Shown piece by piece: positions 39,060 through 47,480 of a stretch of DNA of 64,000 nt. A program made the translations under genes and the position numbers. The first letter of the stretch is position 1, and each line of letters begins with the position of its first letter. This DNA comes from Amycolatopsis orientalis DSM 43388 (GTDB lineage Bacteria > Actinomycetota > Actinomycetes > Mycobacteriales > Pseudonocardiaceae). The stretch covers positions 18,267 to 82,266 of the forward strand of contig NZ_ASXG01000195.1 in the NCBI RefSeq assembly GCF_000411975.1, written 5' to 3'. The notes under the pieces were generated by a model. It was not told the DNA's origin and made no database searches. It was given only the letters and a program-made list of their open reading frames with translations.

Positions 39060-39470
39060 ATGTCCATCGCCAAAGCCTTCGCCACCACCACTCCGGCGGC
39101 CGAACCGACGAGCGGCAACCTCGGCGACGCGGCGCCGGCGGGCACGAAGAACGTCAGCGACTTCGTCACGGTTCAGTCGCTGACCAACTTCGCCGCCATG
39201 ACCGGCGCGATTTCCGCGGCCTGGGGCGGCGCGCAACGGCTCTGGAATCCCTTGCACGGCCAATGGTTTCCGTTCACGCTCTGCGCCCTGTTCGGCCTCG
39301 TGTCGCTGCTCGCTTCACGGCCGGGCGAGAAGGCACTCGACGCGAACGGCACCCCGCTGCCCAACCAGGCGGCACCGATCGTCCGTTGGCTCCAGCCGGC
39401 GTTTATCGCGCTGGTCAACGTCTTCGTGCTCTACGGAGCAGTCGTGGGAGCGGTCACCGCGATCAAGTGA
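39060..39470 (+). CDS. Small membrane protein, unknown
   Basis: 136 residues from ATG 39060 with GAGGTG upstream. Three hydrophobic segments are visible (about 50-70 with W-G-G-A-Q-R-L-W, 75-95 F-T-L-C-A-L-F-G-L-V-S-L-L, 110-135 A-F-I-A-L-V-N-V-F-V-L-Y-G). The N-terminus is polar. It ends 3 bp before the convergent stop of the DUF1003 fusion gene. I do not recognise a family. Confidence 0.6.
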   Translation: MSIAKAFATTTPAAEPTSGNLGDAAPAGTKNVSDFVTVQSLTNFAAMTGAISAAWGGAQRLWNPLHGQWFPFTLCALFGLVSLLASRPGEKALDANGTPLPNQAAPIVRWLQPAFIALVNVFVLYGAVVGAVTAIK

Positions 39471-39472
39471 CC

Positions 39473-41215
39473 TCAGTCGTGTCGCGCGGCCAGGCGGACG
39501 GCGTCCATCGCCGCCACCTCCTTGGGCGTCCGGCGTTGCGCGCCCACCCCGAGGAAGCCGCCTTCCTGGTTCACTTCGGCGACGACGGTAGCGATCTCCA
39601 CGAGGAATTCGCGGAAGTCCGGCAGCTCCGCCGGTGCGCTGCGGGCGACGATGGCCGCGGCGGAGCGGATGGTCTTTTCCGCGTACGGCAGGTATTCGGC
39701 GTATTTGACGCCCGGCCGCAGGCCCGTGTCGAAGGCCGACGAGGCGGCGACCTCGCGGATGAACCGCCTCGGATGCGCGACGCTCGCCTCCCGCAGGGTT
39801 TTGACCAGCGCGAACATTTCGTCCGAATCCACGCCGCCCACGGAAAGCCCCACCAGGATTCCGGACGCCATCATCGCCCGTTGCAGCGTCGCCCATTCCT
39901 CGGCGGTGAAATCCTCCTCGCCCGCGCCGCCGCGAGCGCGCCCGTCGCGGACCACCTGCATGCCGACGCTGGCCACCAGTCCCGGGATGCTGCGCGCGAG
40001 GTGAAGTTTCCACGCCCGCGCCGGTTCCGGCAGGTCGTCCCAGCCGACCAGATCCGGGTCCGCCCCGCCGCCGGAGGGCTGCTCGGACCGCCACCGGTCG
40101 TGCTCCTGCTGAGCCAGCAGCAGGACCTCGTCGTCGCCGAACACGACCGTGAGGTCAGGGTCGAAGGCCGGCACCATCACGCAGCCGACCAGCGCCAGAT
40201 GTTCGCCCAGCTGCCGGGCTTGCGCGCGAGTGACCGCCTTGCGCTCCTCGGGGGCCTGGTCCCAGCGGGGCGGCACCCGGGCGTGGACGGTCCGCTGCGC
40301 TTGGCCGTCGACGTCGTGGATGGCGCGCGCGAGGTCCTCGATGAGCTCGCCGCGCGTGTAGCGGCTGAGGTCCTCGATGAGCCAGTCCTGTGCTTCGAGC
40401 CGGGCCTTCATCCGGCGGCATTCGTGCAGGATCGCCTCGCCGTTGAGGAACGTCTGCTCGGACCGCCGGTCGCCGGCCTGGCCGAGCACGCCCTGGCCGA
40501 CCATGATCACGATCATGAAGATCAGCTGGACCAGGGTGGACAGGAAGGTCATGAACGCGAACGGGTACGGGTCCAGCCGCTGCACGCCCAGCGCGGCCAG
40601 GCCCATCCACACCACCTGCGTCCCGGCGGCCAGGTAGAACGCCCACATGCTGCCGAGCCGCTGCGTCAGCCACGCCGCGATCCGGCCGTTGACGCTCACC
40701 GCCTGGTCGAGCGCCTGCGGCGGCCGCTGCACCCGGTGCTGCTGGATCCACGGATGCGGGCTCGACTCCAGCAGGCTCACGCCGCGGCTGAGCACCCGGT
40801 CGTGCCGGTCGAGGTGCCGCTGCAGGTCCGCGATCTGCTCGAAGACGGCCTCGGCGTTTTCGTAGGTCTGCACCGAACGGCGGTCCGCCGCGCCGCCGAG
40901 CACCCGCTGGCCGACCAGGATCACCAGGCACAGCACCAGCTGCACCACGTTGTCCAGGAACAGCAGGAAGGCGAACGGGTACGGATCGACCGCGCGCAGC
41001 GGGCCCCACGTCGCCAGCGCCATCCATCCGGCGACGAGCGCGAGGACGACGTACAGCGCGGGCATCGACCCGACCGCGCGAGTCAGCGCGGCCGCGAACG
41101 CGCCGTTGAACCCGACCTGTTCGTCCGCGGTCGTGGCCGGACGCCGCAGCCGCGTCCGCAGGCGGCGGTTCACCCGATCCGTCCGAATTCGGCGGCCGTA
41201 CCGATTTTCCGGCAC
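39473..41215 (-). CDS. Membrane fusion protein: DUF1003-DUF1003-RyR-TerB-like
   Basis: 580 residues from the suggested GTG 41215; the frame stays open to 41461, but that would overlap the gene at 41455. Two DUF1003 units follow each other (about 25-165 and 190-310), each with the hallmark D-P-Y-P-F-A-F and a Gly-Gln-ending helix (I-L-V-G-Q, I-M-V-G-Q). Residues about 360-430 look like a RyR domain (A-Q-Q-E-H-D-R-W, then W-D-D-L-P-E-P-A-R). The C-terminal 140 residues resemble TerB (FTAEEWATLQRAMMASGILV, D-S-D-E-M-F-A-L-V-K, and a late G-G-F-L-G). RyR and TerB domains are associated with nucleotide/Ca2+ signalling and stress or phage defence, so a membrane stress or defence role is inferred. 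Confidence 0.7.
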   Translation of the reverse strand: MPENRYGRRIRTDRVNRRLRTRLRRPATTADEQVGFNGAFAAALTRAVGSMPALYVVLALVAGWMALATWGPLRAVDPYPFAFLLFLDNVVQLVLCLVILVGQRVLGGAADRRSVQTYENAEAVFEQIADLQRHLDRHDRVLSRGVSLLESSPHPWIQQHRVQRPPQALDQAVSVNGRIAAWLTQRLGSMWAFYLAAGTQVVWMGLAALGVQRLDPYPFAFMTFLSTLVQLIFMIVIMVGQGVLGQAGDRRSEQTFLNGEAILHECRRMKARLEAQDWLIEDLSRYTRGELIEDLARAIHDVDGQAQRTVHARVPPRWDQAPEERKAVTRAQARQLGEHLALVGCVMVPAFDPDLTVVFGDDEVLLLAQQEHDRWRSEQPSGGGADPDLVGWDDLPEPARAWKLHLARSIPGLVASVGMQVVRDGRARGGAGEEDFTAEEWATLQRAMMASGILVGLSVGGVDSDEMFALVKTLREASVAHPRRFIREVAASSAFDTGLRPGVKYAEYLPYAEKTIRSAAAIVARSAPAELPDFREFLVEIATVVAEVNQEGGFLGVGAQRRTPKEVAAMDAVRLAARHD

Positions 41216-41454
41216 GCTTTCGTTCGCTGCCTGGATCCGCGCCGCGCCACCGTCGAGCCCCTTCCCGCTCCGAGCCGGTTTCCGCGCCCAGTATCCCGGT
41301 GCGTCCCGAGAGGGGTCCACGGCGCCCGCTTCACTGTCCACTGAGGACTGCTCGGGCGGCGCGGAATCGCACCCCGGTCCGGGCCGCCGCGTTTTCCGGT
41401 TCAGGCCCGCCGGCCATGCTTTAGCCTCGTCCGGTGGACCGGGGAGGCTACCGA

Positions 41455-41829
41455 ATGGCACTGGAATTCCGGGGGCTGGGCGAGGTCGGCGCGGCCGCAG
41501 ACGGCGAGGTGCGACGCCGGGCGTTCAAGAAGGCGCTGCACGGTTGGATCGACTACCACCTCGATCCAGGCACCATGCTCGGCCAGCAGGATCCGTTCGT
41601 CGGTGCCCTGCGCGCCACCGACTGCAAGGTCTACGAGTTCGACACGTGGCCCACAGTGGAGGACGTGGCCGCGCTGCTGGGCGAGCTGTCCGGGAAGCTA
41701 CTGGCCGAGGCCGACCACGTGCCCGGAGCCACGGTCGCCGCCGTCGAGGTCCAGGAGACGCACGTCAACCGGGCCGGATCGTGTTCGGCTAGCGCTGCCG
41801 ACGTGCCAGAAGCGCGACAGCCAAACTGA
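41455..41829 (+). CDS. QueD/PTPS-like protein lacking the N-terminal zinc half
   Basis: 124 residues from ATG 41455 with GGGGAGG upstream. The sequence WIDYHLDPGTMLGQQDPF, then K-V-Y-E-F-D-T-W-P-T-V-E-D-V-A and V-E-V-Q-E-T-H-V-N matches the C-terminal half of 6-carboxytetrahydropterin/6-pyruvoyltetrahydropterin synthases, with the late E-T motif. The N-terminal H-x-G-H zinc motif is absent, and no such sequence lies upstream. It may be a truncated copy or a member with another role. Its 3' end overlaps the minus-strand gene at 41789 by 41 bp. Confidence 0.55.
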   Translation: MALEFRGLGEVGAAADGEVRRRAFKKALHGWIDYHLDPGTMLGQQDPFVGALRATDCKVYEFDTWPTVEDVAALLGELSGKLLAEADHVPGATVAAVEVQETHVNRAGSCSASAADVPEARQPN

Positions 41830-42505
41830 CAGCGACCCCCGCCGCGACGACCGGAACGACTATTTCCGTGCTCGTCGCTGTGATGGAGCCAGGCCGCCAA
41901 TACGGGTACAGCGCGGAGGCCACTCGTTCTTTTGCCTCTTGAGAGTTCTTGACCTCGCCCACACGTAGCTCTTTACGGGTATCTGCGGCTACCGAGACAA
42001 ACCCGACGCTGGCGGCGAGCAGAATCGTGGAGGAAGCTCCACCCATGGTCGCTTTGTCGTCGATGTCAAGTCCACGCGCTACTGCGCCAAGCAGCATTGC
42101 AAGAAGAATCATCCACCAGTAGGCAGCGAACTTTCGCAGTCCAGTCTGGACGCTGACCAGCGTCTCAGGTCGCCCCAACTCGACCGCTCCGACGTAAGTG
42201 TCGACCAGATTCATGCTGAGCACGACCGTCACCACACCGTAAAAAATGCCAACGACCGCCGCGACTCGGTCCGATGGCGACGAGACGAGGTACTCCGGCG
42301 CTGCCACGTACGTGACCACAGGGACGAGGAACGCCACGACAAAGACCAGGCCGCCATACTGGACGAAGCGTGCCGTGGATAGTGCGAATCTGTCGATTCC
42401 GGTCGCCGTCGCCAGAACTTCGGGAGGCAAGCGCCTGCGCCAGCGAACCGACGACCTGAATTGACGCGCGATCAGACGAGCTTTCTTAATTTGGCGGTCC
42501 CACAC
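41789..42505 (-). CDS. Membrane protein in a lower-GC patch
   Basis: 238 residues if started at GTG 42505; a TTG at 42589 would add 28 residues antisense to the neighbouring remnant. Five hydrophobic segments: about 45-70, 85-110, 125-150, 160-180 and 212-234, ending L-L-A-R-R-Q-R. The DNA from about 41,870 to 42,530 is visibly less GC-rich than the surroundings and uses A/T-ending codons, a sign of transfer. No family is recognised. The overlap with the QueD-like gene suggests an insertion boundary. Confidence 0.55.
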   Translation of the reverse strand: MWDRQIKKARLIARQFRSSVRWRRRLPPEVLATATGIDRFALSTARFVQYGGLVFVVAFLVPVVTYVAAPEYLVSSPSDRVAAVVGIFYGVVTVVLSMNLVDTYVGAVELGRPETLVSVQTGLRKFAAYWWMILLAMLLGAVARGLDIDDKATMGGASSTILLAASVGFVSVAADTRKELRVGEVKNSQEAKERVASALYPYWRPGSITATSTEIVVPVVAAGVAVSLAVALLARRQR

Positions 42506-42516
42506 AAGGGAAGACG

Positions 42517-43121
42517 ATGGCACATGCACAAGCCGCGATGTCGGAACCCTTGTCCAGTGTCCCACGTTCGGAGCATTTGACCACGGCAAGCGGCTGGGGA
42601 GCAGCGAACACCCCGGACCCCACTATCGACGACGTGTGGGACGACGAACGGAGGGACAGCGAGCTGGCCGCCGACCTGTTCAAGCACGGCATGTCGCTGT
42701 GATCGACCATCGCGCAGCAGGTGATCAAGTTCCTCGGGCTGGTCATGACCTACGACCCGGGCCGGACACAGAACTGGGTCGCGCCCGCGTCCAGGGCGGC
42801 GGCCGGGGTGCTCAACGCCGCCACAAAAGTCGACGTGGACGCCATCCTCACTGACTCCGACCAGGTGGTCGACGACCTCAAGGACAGGTTCGAGACGCAC
42901 TCCGATTGCCGCGAACAGGAAATCGCGGCATCGGAGGCGACGACCTTCGTAGGCTTCTACAGCGCGGAAGCACGCACAAGGCCCGCACGGTCTGGCAGCT
43001 CGCACTCGACCGGCACCGCGCGCAGGGCCGGTTCGCGGAGGTCAACTCCGTGGAAACGGCGCTGGCCGGGCTCGACGCCGGGGCAGCGGAAGCCGGCGAG
43101 GGGAACCGGGAGGGGAGCTGA
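42517..43121 (+). pseudogene. Decayed gene with an in-frame stop and a frameshift
   Basis: A protein-like frame opens at ATG 42517 (D-D-V-W-D-D-E-R-R-D-S-E-L-A-A-D-L-F), meets TGA at 42700-42702, and continues in the same frame with equally protein-like sequence (STIAQQVIKFLGLVMTYDPG ... D-V-D-A-I-L-T-D-S-D-Q-V-V-D-D-L). Near 42,900-42,960 the coding signal moves to another frame (KARTVWQLALDRHRAQGRFA, V-E-T-A-L-A-G-L) and ends at 43121. No family is recognised. Two disruptions in 600 bp argue for a pseudogene rather than two small genes. Confidence 0.5.
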
Positions 43122-43181
43122 TTCCCGCCCGGACCTGCGCATCGCCGCGTCGCGGGGATCCGGCAAGCTGGGTCCGTGCCC

Positions 43182-43670
43182 ATGGAATCAGTGATCGACC
43201 GCCCCGCCAAGGACCAGCTCGAATACTTCATCGACGAGCACCGCGACGCACTCCAGCACTGCCTCGACGGGCTCACCGAGGAGCAGGCCCGCCGTTCGCT
43301 CGTTGCGTCGAAGACGACGCTGCTCGGCCTGGTCAAGCACGTGACCTTCGTGGAGAAGGTCTGGTTCGACGAAGCCGTCACCGGTCGTTCGCGCGCCGAG
43401 ATCGGGATCCCGGAAACGCCGGACGAATCGTTCGTCCTCGCCGACGACGACACCGTCGAGTCCGTCCAGCGGGCGCACCGCGAAGCGTGCGAGGACGCTC
43501 GCCGGGCGACCGCGTCGCTCGAGCTGACGGACCTCCTGCCCGGCAACCGGCGCGGCCCGCTGTCGCTGCGCTTCGTCTACCTGCACGTTTTGCGCGAGCT
43601 GGCGCAGCACTGCGGGCACGCGGACATCCTCCGCGAGCAGATCCTCGCGCACGGTCCGGCGGCGGAATGA
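43182..43670 (+). CDS. DinB/DUF664-family protein
   Basis: 162 residues from ATG 43182 (GTG 43176 is an alternative). A four-helix bundle is expected: H-R-D-A-L-Q-H-C-L-D-G-L-T-E-E-Q-A, L-L-G-L-V-K-H-V-T-F-V-E-K-V-W-F and LRFVYLHVLRELAQHCGHAD. The three His (about 50, 135 and 139-142) fit the metal site of DinB-like putative thiol-dependent transferases. It ends 12 bp before the convergent PQQ-lipoprotein gene. The physiological thiol and substrate are unknown. Confidence 0.85.
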   Translation: MESVIDRPAKDQLEYFIDEHRDALQHCLDGLTEEQARRSLVASKTTLLGLVKHVTFVEKVWFDEAVTGRSRAEIGIPETPDESFVLADDDTVESVQRAHREACEDARRATASLELTDLLPGNRRGPLSLRFVYLHVLRELAQHCGHADILREQILAHGPAAE

Positions 43671-43682
43671 CGAGCCGCCGGG

Positions 43683-45005
43683 CTACTTCTTGACCGGGTA
43701 CGCCTTGGGCGCACCGTCCTTGTCGACACCGGCCGCGGCGTACTTGCTGACCCAGTCCGGCACGAAGCCGACGCTGGTGGACAGGTCCTTGCCGGTCTTG
43801 GCGTCCAGCACGATCGGCTGCTTTCCATTGGTGTAGCCGTACAGCGCACCGTGCCAGGCGACCGTCAGCCCGCCCGGCGGGACGCGGTTCGCGGCCTGGT
43901 CCGGCAGGCTCCACAGCTTGGTCCCGGCCTTCGCGTCGTACGCGGTCAGCACGCCGGAGTCGGTGCAGGCCAGCACCGACTGCTCGTCGTACAGGCAATC
44001 GCCGTACGAATCGGGGCCCAGGTTCCGGGTGCCCTCCGCCGAGAACTTCTCCGCGCCCGTCACCGGGTCCAGGAACTTCAGGAACGCGTGGCCGGTGCTG
44101 TACTCGTTCGCTTTCAGCACCACCATCGCCGGATCGGCCGGGAGGATCTCGACCGCGCTCGACTTGGCGGCGGCGACCCATTTCTGCTGGCCGGTGGCGA
44201 CGTCGAGCGCGGTCGCCTGGACCATCGAGGAGTTCTCGGCCACGTTGGAGTCGACGCCGACCACGACGTCGCCGTTCAGGCTGCCCGCGTCGTAATCCTT
44301 GCGCTCCCACAGCTGTTTCCCGGACGCCGGGTCCAGCGCGACGGTGAGCTTGTGGTCCGACTGCGCGAAGCTGGCGACCACCGCCTTGTCGGTGACCGCG
44401 ACGACGTGCGTGACCGAACGGCCGCCGCTGATGCCGTACTGGTCGTCGGTGACCTTGGCGTTCGTCTGCCACGCCTTGGCCCCGGTCTCCGGGTTCACCG
44501 CGAGGACGGCGAGCGCGACATAGCCCGGGGTCGTGCCCTGCTCGGGCATCCGCAGCGGGACGGCCGCTACGGCGAGTTTGCCGGTGACCAGCGGCGGACG
44601 CGGGCCGCTCTGCTCGACGAACGGGCCGTCGTGCGCGTTCGGATCGGCGGCCGGACCCTCGATCTTGGTGTTCCACTTCTCGCTGCCGGTGAGCACGTCG
44701 ACCGCGCTCAGCGAATCGGGGGCGACGAGGTAGCCGGTGCGGTCGCGCAGCGTCATGAACTTCGACGTCACCGAGCCGGCCACGTTGGCCTGCAGCGCGG
44801 TGCGGGGCAGCGAAACGCCCTTGCCGGTGTCGAACGCCAGCGGCGGATCGGCGGTGACCGCCTCCGGCTGGACGGACGAGGCGGGCGGCTGCCCGGCCGG
44901 TCCGGCCTGATCGCCGGGCAGGCCAGTCGGGGCGGAGCCGCCTCCGCACGCCGCCGCGCCGGCCAGCATCCCCACCCCGGCCGCCATGCTCACCAGTCGC
45001 CGCAT
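43683..45005 (-). CDS. PQQ-like beta-propeller lipoprotein
   Basis: 440 residues from ATG 45005. A lipoprotein signal ends L-A-G-A-A-A-C-G near residue 20, so the protein is anchored outside the membrane. Beta-propeller repeats of the quinoprotein type follow (A-L-D-P-A-S-G-K-Q-L-W-E, A-L-D-V-A-T-G-Q-Q-K-W-V, A-Y-D-A-K-A-G-T-K-L-W-S). Nothing shows that PQQ itself is bound. It is divergent from the molybdopterin oxidoreductase, with both starts 170 bp apart. BamB-like scaffolding or a sensor role are alternatives. Confidence 0.8.
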   Translation of the reverse strand: MRRLVSMAAGVGMLAGAAACGGGSAPTGLPGDQAGPAGQPPASSVQPEAVTADPPLAFDTGKGVSLPRTALQANVAGSVTSKFMTLRDRTGYLVAPDSLSAVDVLTGSEKWNTKIEGPAADPNAHDGPFVEQSGPRPPLVTGKLAVAAVPLRMPEQGTTPGYVALAVLAVNPETGAKAWQTNAKVTDDQYGISGGRSVTHVVAVTDKAVVASFAQSDHKLTVALDPASGKQLWERKDYDAGSLNGDVVVGVDSNVAENSSMVQATALDVATGQQKWVAAAKSSAVEILPADPAMVVLKANEYSTGHAFLKFLDPVTGAEKFSAEGTRNLGPDSYGDCLYDEQSVLACTDSGVLTAYDAKAGTKLWSLPDQAANRVPPGGLTVAWHGALYGYTNGKQPIVLDAKTGKDLSTSVGFVPDWVSKYAAAGVDKDGAPKAYPVKK

Positions 45006-45141
45006 CGGTCTCCCCCTTCTCCCGAGCCGGTTTCGGCTGTCCGGGAATTTAGCCGACAGACCGGCCGGATGCGCGCGATATCGCACAAATACGGCAGAAA
45101 GGGTGCCTCAGGCTCTACTCGGACGGGTGAACGACCGCGAC

Positions 45142-45168
45142 CCATCCGCAGCCGACCCGGCTGCGAAT
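45142..45168 (+). promoter_or_regulatory. SigK-like promoter of the molybdopterin oxidoreductase
   Basis: CCATCC (45142-45147), a 16-nt spacer and CGAAT (45164-45168) match the -35/-10 of the mycobacterial SigK regulon as I remember it. A start of transcription about 7 nt further falls at the ATG 45176, so the message would be leaderless. Confidence 0.55.
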
Positions 45169-45175
45169 GCCTGGC

Positions 45176-46693
45176 ATGACCTCCCGTCTGCGGATCCTCC
45201 CGGCAGCACTGTCCGGTGTGCTCGCCCTGGTCGCGGCGCTCGCCGCCGGGCACCTGGCGGCGTCGTTCGGCAACATCAACGCTTCGCCGTACCTCGCGGT
45301 CGGGAACGGAGCCATCGATCTGACGCCGCTGCCGCTGAAGGACTTCGCGGTGCGGACCTTCGGCACATACGACAAGACCGTCCTGCTCGGCGGCATGGCG
45401 GTGGTGTTGCTGCTCGCGTCCGCCGCGGCCGGATTGCTGTCTCGACGAGCACCGTGGCCGGGCCTGGCGATCATTGTCGCGTTTGGACTGATCGGCGGCG
45501 TCGCGGTGGCCGCGCGGCCGGATCTGACCACGGTCGCGTTGCTGGCGCCCCTGGCCAGTTTGGTGGTCGGAGCGGCGGTTTTCCTGCTGCTGCACCGACT
45601 TGCGGCCCGGCAGCAGACGACGGACTCCTCGCGGCGGTCCTTCCTGCTCGGCAGCCTCGGGACCGTCGTCGGGGCGGGAGTGCTCGGCGGGGCCGGAGAG
45701 GCGATCAGCGGCACCCGGGACGCGAGCGCCTCCCGGACGGCGATCGGGCCGCTCGTGCCCGCGGTTTCGGCCCCGCCGATTCCCGCCGACGCGGACTTCG
45801 CCAAGCTCGGGACCCCGGCGTTCCTCACGCCCAACTCGAACTTCTACCGCGTCGACACCGCCTTGTCGGTGCCGCAGGTGCGCGCGGAGGACTGGAGCCT
45901 GCGGATCCACGGGATGGTCGAACGGGAAGTCCGCTACCGCTACCGCGATCTCCGCGACCGGCCGCTGGTCGAACGCACCGTGACGATGACCTGCGTGTCC
46001 AATGAGGTCGGCGGCGACTACGTGTCCACTTCGAACTTCATCGGCGTCGATCTCGCCGATCTGCTGGCGGAAGCCGGGATCCGGCCGGGTGCGGAGCAGC
46101 TGTTCTGCTCCAGTGTGGACGGTTGGACCTCCGGCACGCCGGTCGCGGCCGCGCTGGACCGTTCGCGCGGCGCGATGCTGGCCATCGGGATGAACCGCGA
46201 ACCCTTGCCGCTGGAGCACGGCTTTCCCGCACGGCTGGTCACGCCCGGGCTTTACGGGTATGTCTCGGCGGTCAAATGGGTGGTGGACATCGAGGTCACC
46301 ACCTGGAAGGCCCGGCAGGCGTACTGGCTCCGGCGCGGCTGGAGCGAGCAGGCGCCGATCAAGACCGAATCGCGGATCGACACGCCCAAGGGCTTCGACA
46401 ACGTTGCCGCCGGGACGGTGCGGATCGCCGGCGTCGCCTGGGCGCAGCACACCGGGATCGCCAAGGTGGAGATCAAAGCGGACGGCGGGGAGTGGCAGCC
46501 GGCCACGCTGTCCGCCGAGGTGAACCCGAATACCTGGCGAATGTGGTGGACGCAGATCTCGGTGAAGCCCGGTACGCACCAGGTCTTCGTGCGCGCGACC
46601 GACAAATCCGGCTACACCCAGACCGAAGCCCGCGCGGGAACCGTGCCCAATGGGGCGACCGGATGGCATTCCACGACTTTCCTCGCTTCCTGA
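45176..46693 (+). CDS. Membrane molybdopterin oxidoreductase of the sulfite-oxidase type
   Basis: 505 residues from ATG 45176 (ATG 45167 overlaps the promoter). Four N-terminal membrane segments (about 5-25, 60-85, 95-115, 122-140) are followed by a twin-Arg motif (S-S-R-R-S-F-L-L-G) and a periplasm-facing catalytic part. The molybdenum ligand is probably Cys273 in V-T-M-T-C-V-S-N-E-V-G-G-D. The C-terminal dimer/Ig-like domain includes I-A-G-V-A-W-A-Q-H-T-G-I. The substrate is unknown; sulfite oxidase, nitrate reductase and methionine-sulfoxide enzymes share this fold. The downstream fasciclin gene and matching promoters suggest one regulon. Confidence 0.88.
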   Translation: MTSRLRILPAALSGVLALVAALAAGHLAASFGNINASPYLAVGNGAIDLTPLPLKDFAVRTFGTYDKTVLLGGMAVVLLLASAAAGLLSRRAPWPGLAIIVAFGLIGGVAVAARPDLTTVALLAPLASLVVGAAVFLLLHRLAARQQTTDSSRRSFLLGSLGTVVGAGVLGGAGEAISGTRDASASRTAIGPLVPAVSAPPIPADADFAKLGTPAFLTPNSNFYRVDTALSVPQVRAEDWSLRIHGMVEREVRYRYRDLRDRPLVERTVTMTCVSNEVGGDYVSTSNFIGVDLADLLAEAGIRPGAEQLFCSSVDGWTSGTPVAAALDRSRGAMLAIGMNREPLPLEHGFPARLVTPGLYGYVSAVKWVVDIEVTTWKARQAYWLRRGWSEQAPIKTESRIDTPKGFDNVAAGTVRIAGVAWAQHTGIAKVEIKADGGEWQPATLSAEVNPNTWRMWWTQISVKPGTHQVFVRATDKSGYTQTEARAGTVPNGATGWHSTTFLAS

Positions 46694-46694
46694 C

Positions 46695-46721
46695 CAATCC
46701 GCCGCCGATCCGGCGCCGAAT
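46695..46721 (+). promoter_or_regulatory. SigK-like promoter of the fasciclin gene
   Basis: CAATCC (46695-46700), a 16-nt spacer and CGAAT (46717-46721) repeat the arrangement found at 45142-45168, with one mismatch in the -35. It starts 2 nt after the stop of the oxidoreductase gene. Confidence 0.5.
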
Positions 46722-46757
46722 CCCTGCTGAACAATCCACTGTGAACGGAGAATTCCC

Positions 46758-47426
46758 GTGAAGACCCTTCGCCTCGCCGGTATCGGCGCCGCTGCCGCCC
46801 TCGCCCTCACCGCGTGCGGCACCGGCAACGACAACAACGCCTCGAGCGGCAGCAGCCCGTCGGCGATGCCGTCCTCGGCTCCGATGTCCGCGCCGATGTC
46901 CAGCAGCAGCAGCTCCGGCGTCACCACCAACGACCAGGTCTTCGGCCCCGCCTGTTCCCAGCTTCCGCAGGGCAGCGCGCCCGGTTCGCTCGACTCGATG
47001 GGCCCGCAGCCGGTCGCGTCCGCCGCCTCGACGAACCCGCTGCTCACCAAGCTGGTCGCGGCGGTCAAGGCCACCAACCTGGTCGACACGCTCAACAGCC
47101 AGCAGGCCATCACCGTCTTCGCTCCGGCCGACCCGGCGTTCAACGCGCTCGGCGACGCGAAGTTCAAGGAGCTGGCGGGCAACCCGAGCCAGCTCGCGCC
47201 GATCCTGCAGTACCACGTGGTCGGCAAGCGCTACGACGCCAAGGGCCTCGAACAAGCCGGGACCGTCACCTCGCTGAACACCGCGGGCGGCCCGCTGAAG
47301 ATCGAGGGTTCCGGGGAGAACATGACGGTCAACGGCGCGAAGATCCTGTGCGGGAACATCCCGACCAAGAACGCGACCGTTTTCGTGATCGACAAGGTGC
47401 TCACCCCGGGCACCAACAAGAACTGA
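46758..47426 (+). CDS. Fasciclin-domain lipoprotein (MPT83-like)
   Basis: 222 residues from GTG 46758. Lipobox A-L-T-A-C-G near residue 20, a Ser/Met/Pro-rich linker, then one FAS1 domain (about 85-220): T-N-L-V-D-T-L-N-S-Q-Q-A-I-T-V-F-A-P-A-D-P-A-F, L-Q-Y-H-V-V and the end A-T-V-F-V-I-D-K-V-L. It corresponds to the mycobacterial MPT70/MPT83 family, extracellular proteins controlled by SigK. Here it follows the molybdo-enzyme and has its own SigK-like promoter. Its role is unknown. Confidence 0.88.
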   Translation: MKTLRLAGIGAAAALALTACGTGNDNNASSGSSPSAMPSSAPMSAPMSSSSSSGVTTNDQVFGPACSQLPQGSAPGSLDSMGPQPVASAASTNPLLTKLVAAVKATNLVDTLNSQQAITVFAPADPAFNALGDAKFKELAGNPSQLAPILQYHVVGKRYDAKGLEQAGTVTSLNTAGGPLKIEGSGENMTVNGAKILCGNIPTKNATVFVIDKVLTPGTNKN

Positions 47427-47431
47427 AGCCG

Positions 47432-47470
47432 CCGGGCCCGGCGCACGTCCGCTGCGCCGGGCCCGGTTTC
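47432..47470 (+). terminator. Strong terminator after the fasciclin gene
   Basis: CCGGGCCCGGCGCA (47432-47445) and TGCGCCGGGCCCGG (47453-47466) form a perfect 14-bp stem with a 7-nt loop, followed by TTT. It separates the fasciclin gene from the convergent MFS gene. Confidence 0.8.
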
Positions 47471-47480
47471 CATCCGGTCT

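Noticed and set aside
41216..41461. N-terminal extension of the DUF1003 fusion
   Set aside because: It would overlap the ribosome site and start of the QueD-like gene and is low-complexity; a GTG at 41215 is preferred, with doubt.
42699..42854. GTG overlapping the TGA at 42700 as the start of a coupled gene
   Set aside because: The frame starting there is Arg/Gly/His-rich; the coding signal continues in the original frame past the stop, which fits a pseudogene better.
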